Origin: Diphasiastrum complanatum
Lineage: Eukaryota; Streptophyta; Lycopodiopsida; Lycopodiales; Lycopodiaceae
Assembly: GCA_029204225.1 (NCBI GenBank)
Contig: MU835259.1
Location: forward strand, 1 to 40,568
Direction: 5' to 3'
Length of the DNA: 40,568 nucleotides
The position numbers and the translations under genes are program-made. Of the stretch, positions 12,201 to 21,959 are shown in pieces (within the stretch, counting starts at the first letter, position 1; each line of letters opens with the position of its first letter). Under the pieces are notes generated by a model. It worked only from the letters and a program-made list of their open reading frames with translations. It was not told the DNA's origin and did not search any database.

Positions 12201-14775
12201 TGTTCCAGCAGCAGATGACTATCCTGTAGCTCAGCGAGTTTTTTAAGCGTCTCTTCATGTTCATTTGTGCCCCTTTGAAAAGCATCAGATAAGTTTTTTT
12301 TTTCTTCTTCCAAATGCAGCAAATTCTTTTTCAGTACCTGAAGTTCATTCTCAAGATTTGCTACATGGCTTCCACTGTCCAATAACATTTGTTTGAGATC
12401 ACTGTTTTCATTTTGGAGCTTTAGAAGATCTTCTTGCAGGTCTAAGATCTTCTTTGTTCTGGATCCTATTTCATCTGTCTGCAACATTTCTTTTGAGCTT
12501 ATCAATGATAGTTCTTCCTCAATTTTCTTTCGGGATATCTGTTCAGAAGATATTACATTTCTAAGCTTACCGTTCTCATCTTGCAGATGGGCAATCTCAG
12601 ATTCCAGTTTGCTCATCTTCTCCTCCGCAGATTTGTGCTCCTCACTAAACTTATGGGATTCGTTCTGCAATCTCCTGTTCTCCTCTTGCAAGACTAGAAA
12701 TTCATGCTGAAGCTCTGTCATCATATTAGGGGACCCATTTCCTGAAGATGACGACGAACTCGAATCTTCATCATGCTTCCTTCTAGTGCTCTTCTGGTTT
12801 ACAGTATCAAATTCTTCATCTCCCTCTATATCCTCATCATTTCTTATAGAGAGGTCAACACCCTCCAGGTTCTTCTTTCTGAAATGATTCACCCTGCGGA
12901 AAAGAGATATTTCAGGAGAGTCACCCGCTGTGCTAGAATTCTCACCTTGAGATTTTTGCGAACCTTTGTGAATTTCCCCTGTAATAATGTCGTAGCGTTC
13001 GGCCAAAGAACGGTAAGCGCGGTAAAAATCTTCTACTAAGTTCACAAGTTCTGGCCGTTTCGCATAATACATCTCCGCTCGCTTGGCAAAGGAATCCGCG
13101 TCCTCTTCGATAAGCTTCAGCATCTTTTTCACCTTTCCATCCATCTCTGAAGACAAAGGTAACACATTTAACTACTCATAAAGCTAAGAACTAAGAAATT
13201 GGTCAAAGGAATCTAATGCTCAACATCCACCAATTTTGCAGTAGCACCAATCTAAATAAACATGTGTTTATTTACACTGAAGTGCTACCTTTACCAAAGG
13301 AAAAAAGAAGCGATTCCAGTTGGTACATATTCTGGGTAACTCAAATTGTATATTGCAAGACGTTCCAGCACGATAATATACAAACAGTCAAAGACAAACG
13401 TTTTGTATAGGTAGTATCAGGTTGCAGAGAATATTGTCAAGTTTCCATGCTTCTTCGCGTGCAACAAACTAGCATGGACCATGTACTGCCTACTTATGAA
13501 CTTCAGCATACATGAGAAACTGATGCTGGGACATACACAAGTGGTGCTGTAAAACTGATAAATCTCCTTAAAGAGTCCAACAATTCACAAAATGGGGAAT
13601 GATTGAGAACAATTCTTTGCAGAATAGTCAGAATAAGTAGCTGACTGTGATTGTGCAATGCTGTAGCCTGTTAGATAAAAATGATTGTCATCCCTGGAAA
13701 CTACAGCTCACGCCCCCGAAAAGAATTTATGAATGGAACAAAAACTGTTATAACATCATTAAAAGGGAAATGCATAAGTTATCAGCAAAATGGTGATGCC
13801 AACTCAAACATCAACATGGCTGTCATTGAGTTTCTCAGATGCTCCTTAAGTACATTGCTGCCCCTTTAGTATGGTGGTGACGGCCCATTTTCTAGTAGCT
13901 TGAAACTTTTAGCTTTTTCCACTTGATTATTGTTACGTCTCAAATTTTCTCTTGAATGTTCTGACAATTGGTAGATTGTGTTTGCAGCAAATGATTCACA
14001 TATTGCTCACATAAAAGCTTGTTTTGCATATGCAGGTCCTCTCTGCAAGCACTTAGGATTGCAAAATAATATAAAAAGCTAGCCTAAAATAGATTACAAC
14101 AGTTCAATCAGACAATCTGCTTAACGTACATCAAAGAACGGGATAAGAACTTGTCTAAAGCCAGAGACAACATAACATGGAGATTGCAAGAGAAGAGAAT
14201 GGCAATCCATTGAACTGATACCCAAGGACAACAGTTGCCAAAAACGAATTTCATAGCTACTTTCTTGATTCCCATGGTACTGAAAACCGCCAGTTTCTGT
14301 TTATCTACGTTCCCTGGCAATTTTCTCATGTTGAAAATTTGGCAGAGTGCTGAATCACGAGCATCTCAGCATATATGAAAACTCCTTTACAAATGTCTCA
14401 TACATAGTGGTCGATTCAAGAAAGAAAATTCTCACTGGTACGAGCTCTGTCATTTTTCAGAATTTATCAGCAGTCTGTGACTCGTGGTTTAGGCGTGAGC
14501 AGTCTGTTCCATGCCCAGAGGAAGACGGGAGGGGGTTCGTTTCAGTGCGCATAATTGAATCTGAAATGAGATGGTTAGGTTTTGTCTTACACTGCTGCAT
14601 GGCTAAATTTGTCTCCAAAATTAAAGCTAAGAGATTATCACAAGGAAAATGTTGAGCCTCTGTCCTCATAAAACCAAATTGGCATACCTGTTAGATTGTC
14701 TTGTAGCCATCTCGAGTTCTTTCTTCTGCTATGACTGTCCCACCACCACGAGTGAGAGCGACCGCCTGCCTTCAT
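6218..14775 (-). CDS. NET1: NETWORKED-family (NAB-domain) actin-binding coiled-coil protein
   Basis: NET proteins bind actin filaments through the N-terminal NAB (KIP1-like) domain and link them to plant membranes; the NET1 class sits at plasma membrane and plasmodesmata. Coding exons are 14775-14688 (88 nt) and 13146-6218 (6929 nt), together exactly 2339 codons including the stop. Exon 1 encodes MKAGGRSHSWWWDSHSRRKN and ends WLQDNLT. Splicing (CAG/GTATGC donor, TCTTCAG acceptor) restores TEMDGKVKKMLKLIEEDADS. NAB spans about residues 9-82 (AEMYYAKRPEL, FYRAYRSLAERYD). An acidic linker with a serine run follows (about 130-160), then some 2000 residues of heptad coiled coil. Near the C-terminus EEKREAIRQLC (about 2273-2283) matches the conserved NET tail, and the end is basic (RPRAKSTRQERYILA). 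The reading is uninterrupted, so the gene looks functional. At 2338 residues it is longer than Arabidopsis NET1 proteins (about 1700), partly from an internal tandem duplication. Subclass NET1 is inferred from architecture; a lineage-specific NET is possible. Confidence 0.93.
8819..9364 (-). repeat. Tandem 273-bp (91-codon) duplication in the NET coiled coil
   Basis: Two adjacent copies (about 9092-9364 and 8819-9091) have a period of 273 bases, exactly 91 codons, so the frame is kept. They encode residues of about 1291-1381 and 1382-1472. Both contain DLTCKQQADFETLQHKE and close variants of DQVQKL(R/Q)EE(F/L)HSLQA. The copies differ at scattered sites, so the duplication is not brand new. 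Because 91 is a multiple of seven, the heptad register is preserved and the rod simply lengthens. Confidence 0.9.
13147..14687 (-). other. Intron 1 of the NET gene (inside the NAB domain)
   Basis: This 1541-bp intron starts GTATGCC and ends TTTGTCTTCAG on the minus strand. It interrupts a glutamate codon after the first base (G then AG), between DNLT and MDGK of the NAB domain, the position I associate with NET genes generally. It is AT-rich, and the short open frames inside it look random. Calling the protein from the long exon alone would wrongly start it at a GTG or internal ATG near 13165 and lose the WWWDSH half of the actin-binding domain. Confidence 0.88.
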
Positions 14776-14869
14776 GATTCACGAATTTTGATCACCAACA
14801 CGTCTGAAACCATCACGTGAGTGTAGAGCGACCGCCTGCCTTCATGATTCAAGTCTGAAACCATCACGA
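14755..14869 (-). repeat. Tandem duplication of the NET start-codon region
   Basis: On the plus strand AGAGCGACCGCCTGCCTTCA, with flanking bases, occurs at 14755 and again at 14825. Each copy is followed by GTCTGAAACCATCACG. The copy nearer the gene carries about 19 extra bases between the two shared blocks. Each copy holds the same start context (minus strand GAATCATGAAGGCAGGCGG) and a possible splice acceptor, GATGGTTTCAG. The downstream copy supplies the real NET start; the upstream copy is the decoy described next. Confidence 0.9.
14813..14845 (-). promoter_or_regulatory. Upstream ORF made by the duplicated NET start codon
   Basis: The upstream duplicate starts ATG at 14845 and reads MKAGGRSTLT then TGA at 14813-14815. 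It copies the first seven codons of NET and then runs to a stop 37 bases before the true ATG at 14775. If the mature transcript includes it, ribosomes scanning from the cap meet this identical start context first, which would lower NET translation. If the acceptor between the copies is used (minus TTTCAG, just before ACGTGTTGG), splicing removes the uORF. Whether it is in the mRNA is inference. Confidence 0.6.
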
Positions 14870-15652
14870 ACAATGGCAACAGTTTCAACAGCTTACGTTA
14901 TTCATGTAGACTATGTTGTGAAATACAAATTGATCAAGCTGCTCAATCCATGTGATAACGCATCTATAGTTCGAGAGAAAAAACATAACGCACCTAAGAA
15001 TAACCAAAAACTAATGATGAAGAGCACTTGCCTCCTTAATAAATCGGGAAGATGCTTTCCACTAGATTGGGACAATTTACAAACATAATAGAAACTCAAA
15101 CTTCCTTAGCAACAAAGTAGTAATGCCCAAATATCTAACTAAACTATATACCAGTCCCAAAAGTACGTACCGAGTATCCTAGATTTTCCTATGGCAATTA
15201 GCTGAAAGAGAAAACATGATGCCCTCAGTACAGCATCAAATAGTGGCTTTGAAATCTTAAAGCGCTCAAGTGGGGACTTATAATAGACCTACAGCGTTGA
15301 CCAGGAAAAAACTGAAAAGACAAAGCGACCTTTGCTCTGAACATGTAGTGGTACAACATGAAGCTTCATAAAAGAATAGCAGATTGTTCCAGATATCCTC
15401 AAGGAAAGCTCCTCAGGGCCCCATAGCAAATTAACCAAATACACTAGAGTAATCCAAGATGTGAAGCGGTGAAGGCTGAGCCTATTGAGACTCTATGGGT
15501 AGACTACCCTTCTAGTTTCTCCTTGCAGAACAACGCCTACTAAGATCAAATTAACGATTCATTAAGCGAAGAAAGAAACCAGGGGACATAGTCAGAAAAG
15601 GAAAGCGAGGCTGGCTCAGAAGATAACTGAAAACAAAAGATCAAGAAAATAC

Positions 15653-15927
15653 CTGTTGACCGATTTTCAGAAACGGTGAAACTGGAGCCTCTAACATGCG
15701 TTCGATATTTCGGAACAAATATGATGCATCAGTAAAGAGAATGAGATTCTCATATCCCTTGCTCGCACATGAAGACACACACCGGCTAGAAATTTCTGTG
15801 CAGAAAGTTTGTGGTAATCCGAGGTTGCTTCACTCCCTCGCCATCTCGGACTCGACTGCTACTATGACTATTTTTTATTGGACAATACTAGGTGTAAGGA
15901 TCAATAGATGCCCAGGAACTTGAAGAT
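15653..15927 (-). other. Candidate non-coding 5' exon of the NET gene
   Basis: On the minus strand this block is preceded by a good acceptor (GGTCTGCAG) and followed by a strong donor (CAACAG/GTATTT). It has no long open frame, so it would be untranslated. It lies about 0.8 kb upstream of the coding start, in line with the gene's direction. A further donor-like GGTGCAG/GTGCAA occurs at 16434-16433, suggesting another leader exon beyond. The call rests on splice-site sequence only. Confidence 0.4.
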
Positions 15928-16860
15928 CTGCAGACCAAACACTGTCTTAATGCATTCATATCAAGCTTGCTTCAGAAGGCGATGCAACTACGCGACGTCG
16001 AACAGGTTAAGGAATTCAATGTAAATGGATAAACAAGACAATTAGCATGATCACATAAACCAGTGATATAACAATCGAGAAAGGAACAGGAAGTCAAATT
16101 AGGGGAAATATGACAAGATCTCAGCTTGAGATTGCAAATTGAGATTGAACGCTATAGAATTACCATTATCACAATCTCTGAAATAGTATGGTGGTAAAAA
16201 TTCATAACCAAGAAAGTCGTCTTCTCGATGTAATATATATTCTAGCCAAGACTAGACGATGTTAAGTCGCATGGTCTATCTGTAGATTCAGACAGATCCA
16301 CCAACGGCAGTGACAACGAACGCTGCAGCAAGATCTGCAATTGATATTTCGAAGTCCCGAGAAAGTTCCCAGTGAGGTTTAGAACAATTCAATATATGCA
16401 AAAAGACAGCTAAAAATCGCAAGCTCCTTGCACCTGCACCATTACGCCCAGAATGGTTCGCAAATGATGAACCCAAATCTCTGATTGCAGCTTGTTGATC
16501 GTGAATGTTCAAAGCGACGAGGGAGAGTATGACTGCTACAGAAAAGAGCCCAACTGTTGTTCAAACAGAAAAAGAAAAATCTGAGAAGAACGGGCTCTTG
16601 AGGAAGCACAAGCAGATGCAGATGAGGAACAAAAGAGAGGAAAAGTGAATGGCTTCAGATTAGCCCAGACGGCGTTGGTGTTTCATAAAAGAAACGAACA
16701 AGTAGATGCTTCTGCTCGGCTTCAAGTGAAGAAAGACAACCCCTCCCTTCACATCATCATCCTCATCCCGCGAAGGAAGGACCAAGGACGGATTTGTCGT
16801 GGCGGGATGGGATTCTGGGAAATTCGGAGACAACGTGCGTTGCTCAATGGCACCTCAATG
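15928..16860 (-). promoter_or_regulatory. Upstream leader/promoter region of the NET gene
   Basis: Read on the minus strand, about 16660-16500 is C/T-rich with short TTCTTC-like runs, as is common near plant transcription starts. It is followed by a donor-like site at 16434. No TATA box stands out. The most likely transcription start is about 16.5-16.7 kb, 1.8 kb upstream of the ATG. No protein-coding frame is convincing here; the apparent proline-rich frames come from the poly-C tract. Confidence 0.35.
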
Positions 16861-16867
16861 CCTCCAA

Positions 16868-16901
16868 CCCCCCCCCCCCCCCCCCCCCCCCCTTTTTTTT
16901 T
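16868..16901. repeat. C25 followed by T9 homopolymer
   Basis: An uninterrupted run of 25 cytosines is followed by nine thymines. It is the second long G/C homopolymer in the window, on the opposite strand from the G24 tract. It may form i-motif or G-quadruplex structures just upstream of the inferred NET promoter. Exact length is uncertain because such runs are sequenced poorly. Confidence 0.93.
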
Positions 16902-17435
16902 AGATATACAGAGAGTTACCCAAATAGTAGTTATACACAACATATACAAGAAGCTGCTAAGATGTCGTCACTACTCAGCGGTTGGAATTAGAGCCTATGC
17001 CTTTCTAGTCAAAGTCAACAACTTTACCCATACATTGCATTGCGATGGACACTCTCTAGAACTTTCAAATTTCGTGCTTGGTTCTTTATAAACCTTTCAA
17101 CTTGAAAGAAAGCCATCGATACAATCAAGTTAAATGACGTTTTATTTGGATATGCACTGTTCAAATGTCCCCTCTAGGCCTAGTGGGTTACCTAGGACAT
17201 TCAGAAATTATTGTGTCGTGTTGAGTTGTGTTTCTTGTGTCAAGTTCTATTTTGTATTCATCGGGTCTTTTGTAGATAGATCATTCGTAGATTGATCTAA
17301 TTTACGACTGATATGTCGATTGTAATGCTTCCGATTCGACCTTTCCACCACATTTCCGCAATTGAATGATCTTGTGTGTGTCAACGGAATCGACTGTGTT
17401 GATCCTCATGACTTCGAAGCTTGGATCAAGTAGAC

Positions 17436-17729
17436 ATCTGAGGTCTCGTAGATGCTAGTGAGTGTATCCCATGTTTCTTTGGAAGTAGTGCAGTTGGACA
17501 CATGAGCAATTTGAGTGTCTTTAAGGTTTAGAGATACAATGGCAAGAGCCTTGCCATCCTTGGATTCCCAAGCTGGGAGCTGTTCGGATTTTGCCGGTCT
17601 AGCTATAGAAACGTTGACGTATCCCCATAACTTCTTTTCAATCAAGATCATCCTCATTTTGAACTTCCACATGTGGAAGTCATCTTCGTTGAATTTATTG
17701 ATCAAGCGGATCTCTGAGGTGCCTCCCAT
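17436..17729 (-). pseudogene. Ty1/copia gag N-terminal fragment
   Basis: The minus frame from ATG 17729 reads MGGTSEIRLINKFNEDDFHM, then WKFKMRMILIEKKLWGYV, WESKDGKALAIVSLNL and SKETWDTLTSIYE. This is the N-terminal half of the copia UBN2-type gag, the capsid precursor of element particles. It stops matching near 17436, where the reading passes into unrelated sequence, so about two thirds of gag and all of pol are missing. It closely resembles the gag of copia E at 39835 (same LINKFN, KFKM and ELWGYVN blocks), which still extends further. A primer-binding site lies 80 bases upstream, as expected for a real 5' end. Confidence 0.85.
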
Positions 17730-17808
17730 AGTGATCAAAATTATACACAAACAATTTAGAATAGCTTTTGGAAAAAGATCCTGGACTCTAGTAATCCACT
17801 GAACCAAT

Positions 17809-17820
17809 GTTCTGATACCA
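17809..17820 (-). other. Copia primer-binding site (initiator tRNA-Met type)
   Basis: On the minus strand this is TGGTATCAGAAC, the plant copia site complementary to the 3' end of initiator methionine tRNA. It lies 80 bases before the gag start at 17729. The 5' LTR should lie just to its right, starting near 17825 on the plus strand (TGGTGGTGTATG). A possible outer end CTACCAACA at 17942 would give an unusually short LTR of about 118 bp, so the LTR limits stay unproven. Confidence 0.65.
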
Positions 17821-18014
17821 ATTATGGTGGTGTATGACGCGAAATGGTCTGCTTGTTCTACGATTGATTACGATTGCAGCGAAGCCGTGACGGAAGCAGA
17901 ACATGAGAGACGATTACGATGTAAACGATGTCTCTACCAACAGTAAGAAAAACAATTAAGAACACAATAATAACTTATTCTCATCTTAGGGGTTATCCCT
18001 AGTGGTCTTTACAT

Positions 18015-18026
18015 TGGTATCAGAGC
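18015..18026 (+). other. Second primer-binding site, opposite orientation
   Basis: TGGTATCAGAGC on the plus strand is an exact copia-type site, preceded by TTTACAT as if an LTR ended in ACA at about 18013. It faces away from the minus-strand site 195 bp to the left. The element it belongs to would extend right from here, but no gag is recognisable in 18027-19115. Confidence 0.6.
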
Positions 18027-19115
18027 TTGACTAAGATGCGGTCTTGGATGGGATGGAGACAATTTCTACATCAAATCGGAATTGGAACGCACTTGGATTC
18101 ACATCCCGGATGGAGTGCTGTTTTTTCAAGGAAAATTGGGTTTGGATTCACTAATTCATGTGTGAAGCATGCTTTCAAAACTTGGTGGTAGAGTGCTCTT
18201 TTTCTTGTTTGATTTTATTAGAGATGCTGTGGATTAGAGTGGAATTCATTCTTATTTTTCCCTTGCCTTGAGAAAGTTTCCATTTGAAGTAGAATGACCT
18301 GCATGAGTAGATCCACTTCCATGTTTAAATCGATTTTTTTTGGATGAATAAGTTGCATGAATTCATTTGGACAGTTTTGATTCAGATTTAGTAGCAGAAT
18401 GTTTGTTGATAGATTGATGAGGAATCAATTTATTCATAATGAATAAACTGACTGCTGTTGGAAATCTTAAATTTATGGTTTACATGTGAGAATTTAAGGT
18501 TTTATTAGACTAATCCTTTTGTGTTCCATGCAAACTGAGAGCTGAAAACATTGAATAGATATTGTAAATTGCCTATTCTCTAGAAAAACTGATAAGGATT
18601 TGGATTTAAGTGTTGCATGCATTTGAACCCCTATGAAGCCTTTCTTGAAATGTTGCTTGCTGTCTCTAAGTAGTGTAAACCTGCAGTAACAAATAGCAAG
18701 ATGTTTGAACATTTGATTGTGTACCAAGGTTGAACTTTAGAGAGGGGGTTTGCGTTTTCCATTTGTGCATGGATTTTTTTTTTTTGATAATGTTAATGAT
18801 GATTTGGTGCATGTGGTAAGACATCAATTTGTGAATTGCATGAATGTCCGGATCGATGCTTGTTGCATGCCGGTTGACCAAGGTTTCTAAGGGCTTGGTG
18901 TTTGGTTACTTCAAAGTTGATTCTAAAGTTTGATTCGGAATTTTTATCAGGTAATTTGGTTACTTATGGAAATTTGCTTACTTTAGTGAATGAAAATCTG
19001 CTAGAGATTGTAGTCAAAGAATGCTTGTGTACTGTTTTCAGCCTAAATCTCCGGTTAATTAGGAGACAAATAAATCTATCAAGAGTGTATGGCTGCTATT
19101 TCCTTGCATATATTG
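18027..19115. other. Possible leader of a non-autonomous LTR element; no ORF seen
   Basis: About 1.1 kb follows the plus-strand primer-binding site and ends where copia A is truncated. It is AT-rich with a T10 run near 18775. It contains no frame with a gag, protease or polymerase motif. It could be the internal region of a non-coding LTR element, or ordinary spacer with a chance primer-binding site. Confidence 0.35.
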
Positions 19116-20282
19116 CTAAACACCATGCTTAAAGTGGACATCCAAACCACTTTCTAAGAGTAGACCAACACTAAGCATATTCTTGGTGATTGATGGTACA
19201 TAAAGGACATTTTCTAGATCCATGCATTTTGAGGATTCTAGACACAAAGAGATGGTGCCAACACCATCTATCCTACACTCTTCATCATTTGTAGTAAAGA
19301 CAAACTTTTTAGCATCATTGAATGAGTGTAAGGTTGAGAAAAACTCCTTTTGATGGGAGCTAGCCCCACTGTCGATCCACCAATTGTCACTTGAATTGCT
19401 ATTGCTTGTTGGTGAGGATGTAGATGCCATCAAGAATACATCTACTTCATCCTCCTCCTCCTCCTCCTTTGCAAGGTTTCCTTTTTTGTCCTCCTCCACT
19501 TGTGCTCTTAGCCTCTTGTAGCATTCAGATGCATAATGCCCCTTCTTTCCACAAAAGAAGCATTTCTGCTTTGATTTGTCCTTTGAGCTTGATGCATCAT
19601 CCTCTTCTTTGGCCTCCTTTGGATGCTTCTTCTTTCCATTGGTCTTCTTTTTGCCCTTGATTGAGAAATTGGCTTTCTCATCACCATCCTGCAAAGACAA
19701 GGAACTCATCCTAGATTTTGCATGGAGCATCTACACTCTTCAGCCACTAATACACTGTGAAGTTTTTCTATAGTTGGCAAAGTGTCTTGGATGGCAAAAC
19801 TTTCGACCAAATTTGCGACCATTAAGAAAAATTTGTACAAGCTCTCCATCATGAATCTTCTCTCCAATGGAAGCCAACTCCCTATTTAGAGACTTGATTC
19901 TGAGTACATAATCATGTGCACTCTCCTCACTTCTCCTCATGCTTTGCAAAATTTGATTTCTAAGCATAAGAACTCTAGAAGTGTTGCTAGACTCATAGAT
20001 TGATTTTAAAGACTCCCAAGCCTCTTTAGCACTAGTACAAGCTGATACTTCTCTCAACAAATCATTGCTCACATTCATCTTCACACAATGAAGTGCAAGC
20101 CTAGATCTCTTCTTGTATCTAGCTAACTCATGTGCACCTAGAGGTTCATCTTCATCTTCAATCAAGAACTCATAAAGGTCTTGGAGCACCAAGAGTGACT
20201 CCATCCTAACCTTCCAAATAGCATAATTTGTAGAATTCAATCTCTCACTAGCTTCTAGAAGGTATGCTCCAACAGATCCCAT
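19116..20282 (-). pseudogene. Copia A gag-protease reading frames
   Basis: Gag starts at ATG 20282 (MGSVGAYLLEASERLNSTNY) and continues with AIWKVRMESLL, KEAWESLKSIYESSNTSRVL and SAHDYVLRIKSLNREL. This is a UBN2-type capsid precursor. The reading is lost at about 19740 and resumes in another frame from about 19730. A zinc knuckle of CCHC type follows (CFFCGKKGHYASEC), then an acidic stretch rich in Glu and the protease active site WWIDSGASSH with LYVPSITKNMLSVG downstream. The catalytic Asp is intact, but the fold is cut off at about 19120. The gag-protease order is normal for copia. One frameshift and the truncation make it non-functional. Confidence 0.88.
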
Positions 20283-20321
20283 CTTACTAGTGACTTCTAC
20301 AAACAAGAAATAGATTTGATT

Positions 20322-20656
20322 CACTTGAAACTCACAAAGGTCTCACACTTGCAGTGTTTCACTCAAATTTGATTTCTAATCCAACAAATGGACTTATAAT
20401 CATAGTTCTATCACTCCCTCACAAAGTTTGAATGAAGATAAGATGAAGTGAAAACTACTTTCAAACAAATCTTGCCAAGAAATGAATTTGATTGTCTCTA
20501 GAAACTCACTAAGGTCTCTCTCTTGTAGTTTTTCACTCAAATTAGATTTCTAATCCAACAAATGGACTTATAATCTCAGTTCTAGCACTCCCTCACAAAG
20601 TTGGAATGAAGATAAGATAATGTGAAATCTATTTACAATCAAATCTTGCCAATTTT
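20322..20656. repeat. Tandem duplication, period about 174 bp, in the copia A leader
   Basis: Two adjacent copies share long near-identical stretches such as TCTAATCCAACAAATGGACT and the following TATAATC, and both have a CTCCCTCACAAAGTT block. They lie in the untranslated leader between primer-binding site and gag. Copies differ at a modest number of sites. This is probably a slippage or recombination product within the element. Confidence 0.85.
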
Positions 20657-21068
20657 GGCTATTTTTGGACAAAAAAATGACTTAATTTCTTTCTTCCTTC
20701 TTGGTGTACTTTCAAGACCTGTTTTTAACCTTAATAGGACTTGAACTCAGCCTAGATTAATTAGATTCCATGAAACAAATTAATCAATGGCAAATGATCT
20801 TGGTAGATTATCCTAGGATCCCCACCAAAAATTACACCAACAGCTCACAAATTGAATTTTTTTGGATCAAATGAATACCATGCATTAAATGTAGGTTCAG
20901 AGGTGCCCACACATGTGGACAGTACGGATTTGGACCCCTACCAAGTTTGGGATCAAATCTCCTCACCAAAATCAAGATTCTAGCTTGCCCTCTCAATACT
21001 AGCTTTTAGCACCAAAACTTGCTAAAAATGGATTTGCATTAGATCAATGGCTTATGCTCTTGTACTTG

Positions 21069-21080
21069 GATCTGATACCA
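21069..21080 (-). other. Copia A primer-binding site
   Basis: On the minus strand this reads TGGTATCAGATC, directly adjoining the LTR end (ACTTTCACA at 21081). It matches the initiator tRNA-Met type except in the last bases. Its position immediately inside the LTR fixes the LTR boundary. Confidence 0.75.
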
Positions 21081-21782
21081 TGTGAAAGTACTGTACTTTA
21101 GGACCATAAATGGATCTATGAAAGATCCACAAGAGTGATTGGATGCTTGCTTAACAATCTATCAAAAAACTAGACACAAAAAAGTTGATCTAGATTGGCA
21201 ATTTGACAAACAACAAGCATTAACAATCAAAAGCATTGATAAACATTGAAATCCGAGCGCACAAGTGTGTACTACAGGCTTTAGTACGGCCTTCAACCTG
21301 AGAAACAAGTAGAAATTGATTTGGTTTCATTTGGATCACAAAAACTCAATGTACATAGTGAACTAGCTTGAGATTGCCAATGAGCTCCAAAATTTTTCTA
21401 TCTTCTCACTATGGAGAGAGGGAATACATAGCAAATTCGACTTCCTTCTTGAAGTTAGGTGGATTTCCAGCATGTAAAAAGGAAGTTAACTCACTCTCCT
21501 TGACCTAAAATGAAACACTAGTCTATTTCCTAGAGTCATGCTTGGTAGATAGCTAGTTGGTCAAATTTTCACCTTAAATCTAGGATTTAGGTCCTATAAA
21601 CTAAGAATCACTACCAAAATGACATGACCAACCCTATGGACTTGACCTAACCTACATTAGGAGTGGGTTGACATGTGGCATCTTGGCCTCACATGTGTGG
21701 AATCCACTTATGTACAAAATTTACATTATACTACATGGTTTTTAATCAAGCTAGATTTGCCAATTTTTGGCAATTCTTCACA
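21081..21782 (-). repeat. Copia A 5' LTR (702 bp)
   Basis: Minus-strand ends are TGTGAA and TTCACA, a perfect 6-bp terminal inverted repeat with canonical TG...CA. The inner end abuts the primer-binding site. The outer end is followed after 22 bases by the (GA)41 microsatellite. The partner LTR is absent from the window, so its age cannot be estimated from LTR divergence. Confidence 0.75.
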
Positions 21783-21802
21783 CTTAAGGTATAGAAGAAT
21801 TC

Positions 21803-21804
<2 letters not shown>

Positions 21805-21886
<82 letters not shown>
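21805..21886. repeat. (GA)41 microsatellite
   Basis: Forty-one uninterrupted GA units (82 bp) lie between the copia A LTR and the hairpin at the 3' end of the reverse-transcriptase remnant. On the minus strand it is (TC)n immediately after that element. Microsatellites are known insertion sites or end products of some Penelope-like elements, so it may be functionally linked to that element rather than random. Confidence 0.98.
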
Positions 21887-21888
<2 letters not shown>

Positions 21889-21902
21889 CCACCAATTGGC
21901 CT

Positions 21903-21958
21903 GTAGTTAGTGAATCCCTTAGGGGGCAGTAAGCTCCTCGTAAGGGATAGCTAACTAC
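21903..21958. other. Long two-stem hairpin at the end of the RT element
   Basis: GTAGTTAG (21903-21910) pairs perfectly with CTAACTAC (21951-21958). ATCCCTTA (21914-21921) pairs perfectly with TAAGGGAT (21941-21948). The stems are separated by a 3/2-base internal loop and capped by a 19-base loop. It lies at the 3' side of the minus-strand RT remnant and 16 bp from (GA)41. It does not contain the hammerhead core (CTGATGA/GAAA) reported in some Penelope-like elements. A 3' untranslated recognition structure is a reasonable guess. Confidence 0.7.
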
Positions 21959-21959
21959 C

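Larger units (their letters stand above)
19116..21782 (-). mobile_element. Copia A: truncated Ty1/copia element (LTR, PBS, gag, protease)
   Basis: From right to left on the minus strand: a complete 5' LTR (21782-21081), primer-binding site (21080-21069), a 0.8-kb leader with an internal duplication, gag (20282-19740), a frameshift, then zinc knuckle and protease to 19116. There the reading ends abruptly, so integrase, RT, RNase H and the 3' LTR are lost. Its gag is a different lineage from copia B, D and E. Direct repeats flanking the element cannot be checked because the other end is missing. Confidence 0.85.

Noticed and set aside
6174-13039. Plus-strand open frames over the NET gene
   Set aside because: They are antisense shadows rich in Ser, Cys and Leu produced by the Glu/Lys/Gln codons of the coiled coil.
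16645-17091. Plus-strand 148-codon frame with a proline run
   Set aside because: The proline run is just the C25 tract, and the composition elsewhere is random.
21673-21906. Open frame with a long Arg-Glu repeat
   Set aside because: It is translation of the (GA)41 microsatellite.
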